From Kiritimatiellia bacterium (GTDB lineage Bacteria; Verrucomicrobiota; Kiritimatiellia; RFP12; UBA1067), in the NCBI GenBank assembly GCA_017936245.1, contig JAGBFY010000038.1, positions 1 to 9,316 on the forward strand: a stretch of DNA of 9,316 nucleotides. Reading direction: 5' to 3'. Every line of letters starts with the position of its first letter. Positions within the stretch are counted from its first letter, which is position 1. This document shows positions 7,729 to 9,316 of the stretch, one piece after another. The position numbers and the translations under genes were made by a program. A model generated the notes under the pieces. It had not been told where the DNA came from and did not search any database. It worked only from the letters and a program-made list of their open reading frames with translations.

Positions 7729-8067
7729 TTACTTTGCGACGGGAACAGGCTCCTCGGCCACACCGGAAACAGAGGCGCGGGCAACCTCAACCGAAACGCC
7801 AGGAGCGATTTCGATGAGGAACGTCTTTTCCCTGGACTCCTTGATTGTACCGATGAAGCCACCCGCGAAGACAACCTTCGCTCCGGCGCGAAGCTCTTCG
7901 ATCATCTTGCGGCGTTCCTTCTCCTTGCGCTGCTGGGGACGAATCATCATGAAATAGAAAATGGCGAAGATGAGAAGCATCGGAACGAGCATTCCCATGC
8001 CGCCCTGCTGTGCGGCCGGCTTTGCGGCTTCCTGTGCGGCCTGCGCGAAAAGAATCATTGAATTCAT
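7729..8067 (-). CDS. yajC: YajC, Sec translocon accessory subunit
   Basis: This 112-aa protein fits the usual YajC size of about 85-115 aa. It has a short N-terminal segment, one transmembrane helix at about 26-42, and directly after it the family hallmark IRPQQRKEK (42-50). The soluble tail carries the typical small beta domain (AGAKVVFAGGFIGTI, 61-75, then TFLIEIAPGVSVEVARASV, 82-100). In known bacteria YajC associates with SecDF and SecYEG at the inner membrane and helps protein export, though it is usually dispensable. It follows tgt by 31 nt, the common tgt-yajC order in bacteria; secD/secF are not in this window. The extra Ala/Gln-rich N-terminus (residues 8-22) and the C-terminal AEEPVPVAK tail are not conserved features. 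Confidence 0.95.
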   Translation of the reverse strand: MNSMILFAQAAQEAAKPAAQQGGMGMLVPMLLIFAIFYFMMIRPQQRKEKERRKMIEELRAGAKVVFAGGFIGTIKESREKTFLIEIAPGVSVEVARASVSGVAEEPVPVAK

Positions 8068-8073
8068 CTGTAG

Positions 8074-8079
8074 TCCTTT
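8074..8079 (-). promoter_or_regulatory. Shine-Dalgarno site of yajC
   Basis: AAAGGA lies 6 nt before the ATG at 8065-8067 and favours this start over the in-frame ATG three codons later. The rest of the 31-nt gap after tgt is A/C-rich and looks unstructured. I see no promoter in it, so yajC is probably read from the tgt transcript. Confidence 0.65.
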
Positions 8080-8098
8080 GGTATTGTTGGTTGTTGTT

Positions 8099-9211
8099 TT
8101 AAATTATGGGAGTCTGCAGGAACCGGTCCGCGAAGGTGCCGTCGGATATCGATTCGCGCATTTCGCGCATGGTATCCAGCAGACGGTGGATGTTGTGAAT
8201 CGTTAGAAGCCTTACTCCAAGGATCTCGCCCGCGCTAAGCAGGTGGCGTATGTATGCACGGGAGAAGTTCTGGCAGCAGTAGCATGTGCACCCTTCCTCC
8301 ACAGGACCGAAGTCCCGAGCCCACGCCGCCGCCTTTATCGCGACATTACCCTTCCTCGTAACCGCCGTGCCATGACGGGCGATGCGAGTGGGAAGAACAC
8401 AGTCAAACATGTCAACACCGCGCGCGACGCACTGTGCCATCTGATGTATTACGCCAAGCCCCATCACATAGCGCGGCTTGTCCTCCGGAAGGAACGGAAC
8501 ACTCGCATCGACGGCCTGATACATTGCCGCCTCCGGTTCCCCCACCGAAACACCGCCAATCGCATATCCGGGAAATCCTATCTTCACAAGCTCCTCCGCG
8601 CAGTGCCGCCGGAGATCGTCATACACTCCGCCCTGAACGATGCCGAACACCTGCTGCCCGGGTGCGTGCGGAGCCTCCTTGGACATCCTCGCCCAGCCGA
8701 TGGTCGTCTCAACGCTCTTCTCAGCCCGCGCCCTGTCGCACGGATACGGCAGACACTCATCGAACACCATTGCGATATCAGACCCGATCACGCGCTGCAT
8801 CTCCATGGATTCGCGAGGTCCCATAAAAAACTCATGTCCGTCAATGTGCGAATTGAACTTCACGCCTTCAGGAGTGAGCTTTCTGATCTTCGCAAGCGAG
8901 AACACCTGAAACCCGCCGGAATCCGTGAGGATTGGCCTATCCCATCCCATGAAACGATGAAGACCACCCGCCGCCTCAAGCACTTGCGCACCGGGGCGAA
9001 GGAAAAGATGGTACGTATTCGATAGGATTATCCTCGTATCGTCAAAAAGAAGGTCACGCGGTTCAATCGCCTTGACCGTGGCCTGCGTACCTACTGGCAT
9101 GAAGACCGGAGTCTCCACATCACCATGCGCAAGATGCAATACACCGCGCCTTGCCTTCGTACGGGCATCACGCGCGATGATATCAAACCGACCTATTTTA
9201 TCCTGTTCCAA
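8099..9211 (-). CDS. tgt: Queuine/preQ1 tRNA-ribosyltransferase (bacterial tRNA-guanine transglycosylase)
   Basis: Tgt swaps guanine at position 34 of GUN-anticodon tRNAs (Asp, Asn, His, Tyr) for preQ1 in queuosine synthesis. From the TTG at 9211 the protein is 370 aa, close to the family norm of about 375. Key motifs are present: TDSGGFQVF (96-104, catalytic Asp97), VFDEC (149-153), QGG near 193-195, GLGVIHQM (251-258), and GVDMFDCVLPTR (265-276) with the nucleophile Asp270. The zinc site is also there: Cys308, Cys310 and Cys313 (CTCYCC) and His339 (TIHN). In the usual PTRNARNG motif this protein reads PTRIARHG, a modest variation. The frame stays open to the window edge at 9316, but that extension has no family similarity and overlaps the promoter. 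The start is uncertain: TTG at 9211 or a non-canonical ATA at 9194-9196, which fits family alignment better. Confidence 0.96.
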   Translation of the reverse strand: MEQDKIGRFDIIARDARTKARRGVLHLAHGDVETPVFMPVGTQATVKAIEPRDLLFDDTRIILSNTYHLFLRPGAQVLEAAGGLHRFMGWDRPILTDSGGFQVFSLAKIRKLTPEGVKFNSHIDGHEFFMGPRESMEMQRVIGSDIAMVFDECLPYPCDRARAEKSVETTIGWARMSKEAPHAPGQQVFGIVQGGVYDDLRRHCAEELVKIGFPGYAIGGVSVGEPEAAMYQAVDASVPFLPEDKPRYVMGLGVIHQMAQCVARGVDMFDCVLPTRIARHGTAVTRKGNVAIKAAAWARDFGPVEEGCTCYCCQNFSRAYIRHLLSAGEILGVRLLTIHNIHRLLDTMREMRESISDGTFADRFLQTPII

Positions 9212-9221
9212 AACGGTGCGA

Positions 9222-9230
9222 ATTATACCA
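9222..9230 (-). promoter_or_regulatory. Extended -10 promoter before tgt
   Basis: On the minus strand TGGTATAAT is a perfect extended -10 element (TGn plus consensus TATAAT at 9222-9227). No recognisable -35 lies 16-18 nt upstream; that place is taken by a palindrome. Transcription would start near 9214-9216, only a few bases before the TTG at 9211, so the message would be leaderless or nearly so if TTG is the start. Confidence 0.55.
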
Positions 9231-9242
9231 TATTCAGGGAAT

Positions 9243-9254
9243 GTGTGCGCACAC
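9243..9254. promoter_or_regulatory. 12-bp perfect palindrome at the -35 position of the tgt promoter
   Basis: GTGTGCGCACAC is a perfect palindrome. It covers the place where the -35 hexamer (about 9245-9250) of the tgt promoter should be. Dimeric regulators often bind such sites, so it may be an operator or activator site. I do not recognise the regulator, and a chance 12-bp palindrome cannot be excluded. Confidence 0.3.
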
Positions 9255-9258
9255 CAGC

Positions 9259-9316
9259 TCAACGAGTCAAAAGCGCGATGTAGGATGACACCAGCCCCGG
9301 CCCCCAGAACATCCAC
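9259..9316 (-). CDS. C-terminal end of an upstream gene, possibly a membrane protein (partial)
   Basis: In the second minus-strand frame the last 18 codons read WMFWGPGLVSSYIALLTR and end at TGA (9259-9261). The hydrophobic stretch closed by an arginine looks like the last transmembrane helix of an inner-membrane protein. LptF/LptG-type permeases end in a comparable way and are known neighbours of tgt in some bacteria, but 18 residues are too few to identify it. Its stop lies about 31 nt before the -10 of tgt, which makes the spacing sensible. The open extension of the tgt frame is the competing reading of the same bases. Confidence 0.35.
   Translation of the reverse strand, partial: WMFWGPGLVSSYIALLTR

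Noticed and set aside
7515..7874. Minus-strand frame of 119 codons bridging yajC and the LysM gene
   Set aside because: It overlaps two well-supported genes in another frame, and its Ser/Arg-rich translation has no family features.
8243..9025. Open plus-strand frame of 260 codons
   Set aside because: It lies wholly antisense to tgt, whose motifs and zinc site are certain. Its translation is rich in Arg/His with no domain pattern, as expected from the complement of a conserved gene.
1..9316. CRISPR array, tRNA, rRNA, transposase or prophage genes
   Set aside because: No regularly spaced repeats, no tRNA-like cloverleaf sequence, no transposase motifs and no terminal inverted repeats were seen; nearly all the sequence is coding on one strand.

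Overview
All five recognisable genes, and a probable gene end at the right edge, lie on the minus strand, so the window is read from right to left. The right third (about 6670-9316) is a conserved housekeeping cluster: tRNA-guanine transglycosylase (tgt), the SecDF accessory protein yajC, and a membrane-anchored LysM protein carrying what looks like the remnant of an L,D-transpeptidase domain. The genes are 31 nt (tgt-yajC) and 3 nt (yajC-LysM) apart, so they are probably one operon. An extended -10 promoter with a 12-bp palindrome at its -35 position lies just before tgt. At the far right edge another reading frame ends in a hydrophobic tail, probably the C-terminus of an upstream membrane protein.

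The left two thirds hold two very large secreted proteins, 21 nt apart and in the same direction. The first (3136-6567, 1143 aa) is an exported modular protein with autotransporter-type beta-strand repeats, a LamG-like domain, three similar jelly-roll-like modules and a C-terminal capping unit. The second (1-3114, running off the left edge, at least 1038 aa) has a signal peptide, a LamG domain, a beta-rich middle part and a putative (beta/alpha)8 glycosidase-like region. Together they look like a secreted or cell-surface glycan-binding and glycan-processing pair.

The 204-nt gap between the two blocks (6568-6771) is the most structured non-coding part. It contains a 14-bp hairpin, a sigma70-like promoter, and a leader with three overlapping, partly exclusive hairpins, one of which would bury the ribosome binding site of the 1143-aa protein. 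This looks like a possible cis-acting translational switch.

The style of the secreted proteins suggests a Verrucomicrobiota/Kiritimatiellota/Lentisphaerota-type (PVC) bacterium, possibly an uncultured glycan degrader. This is inferred from protein architecture only, with no marker-gene comparison. No tRNA, rRNA, CRISPR array, insertion sequence or transposase was seen. There is no stretch of more than 300 nt without a gene.
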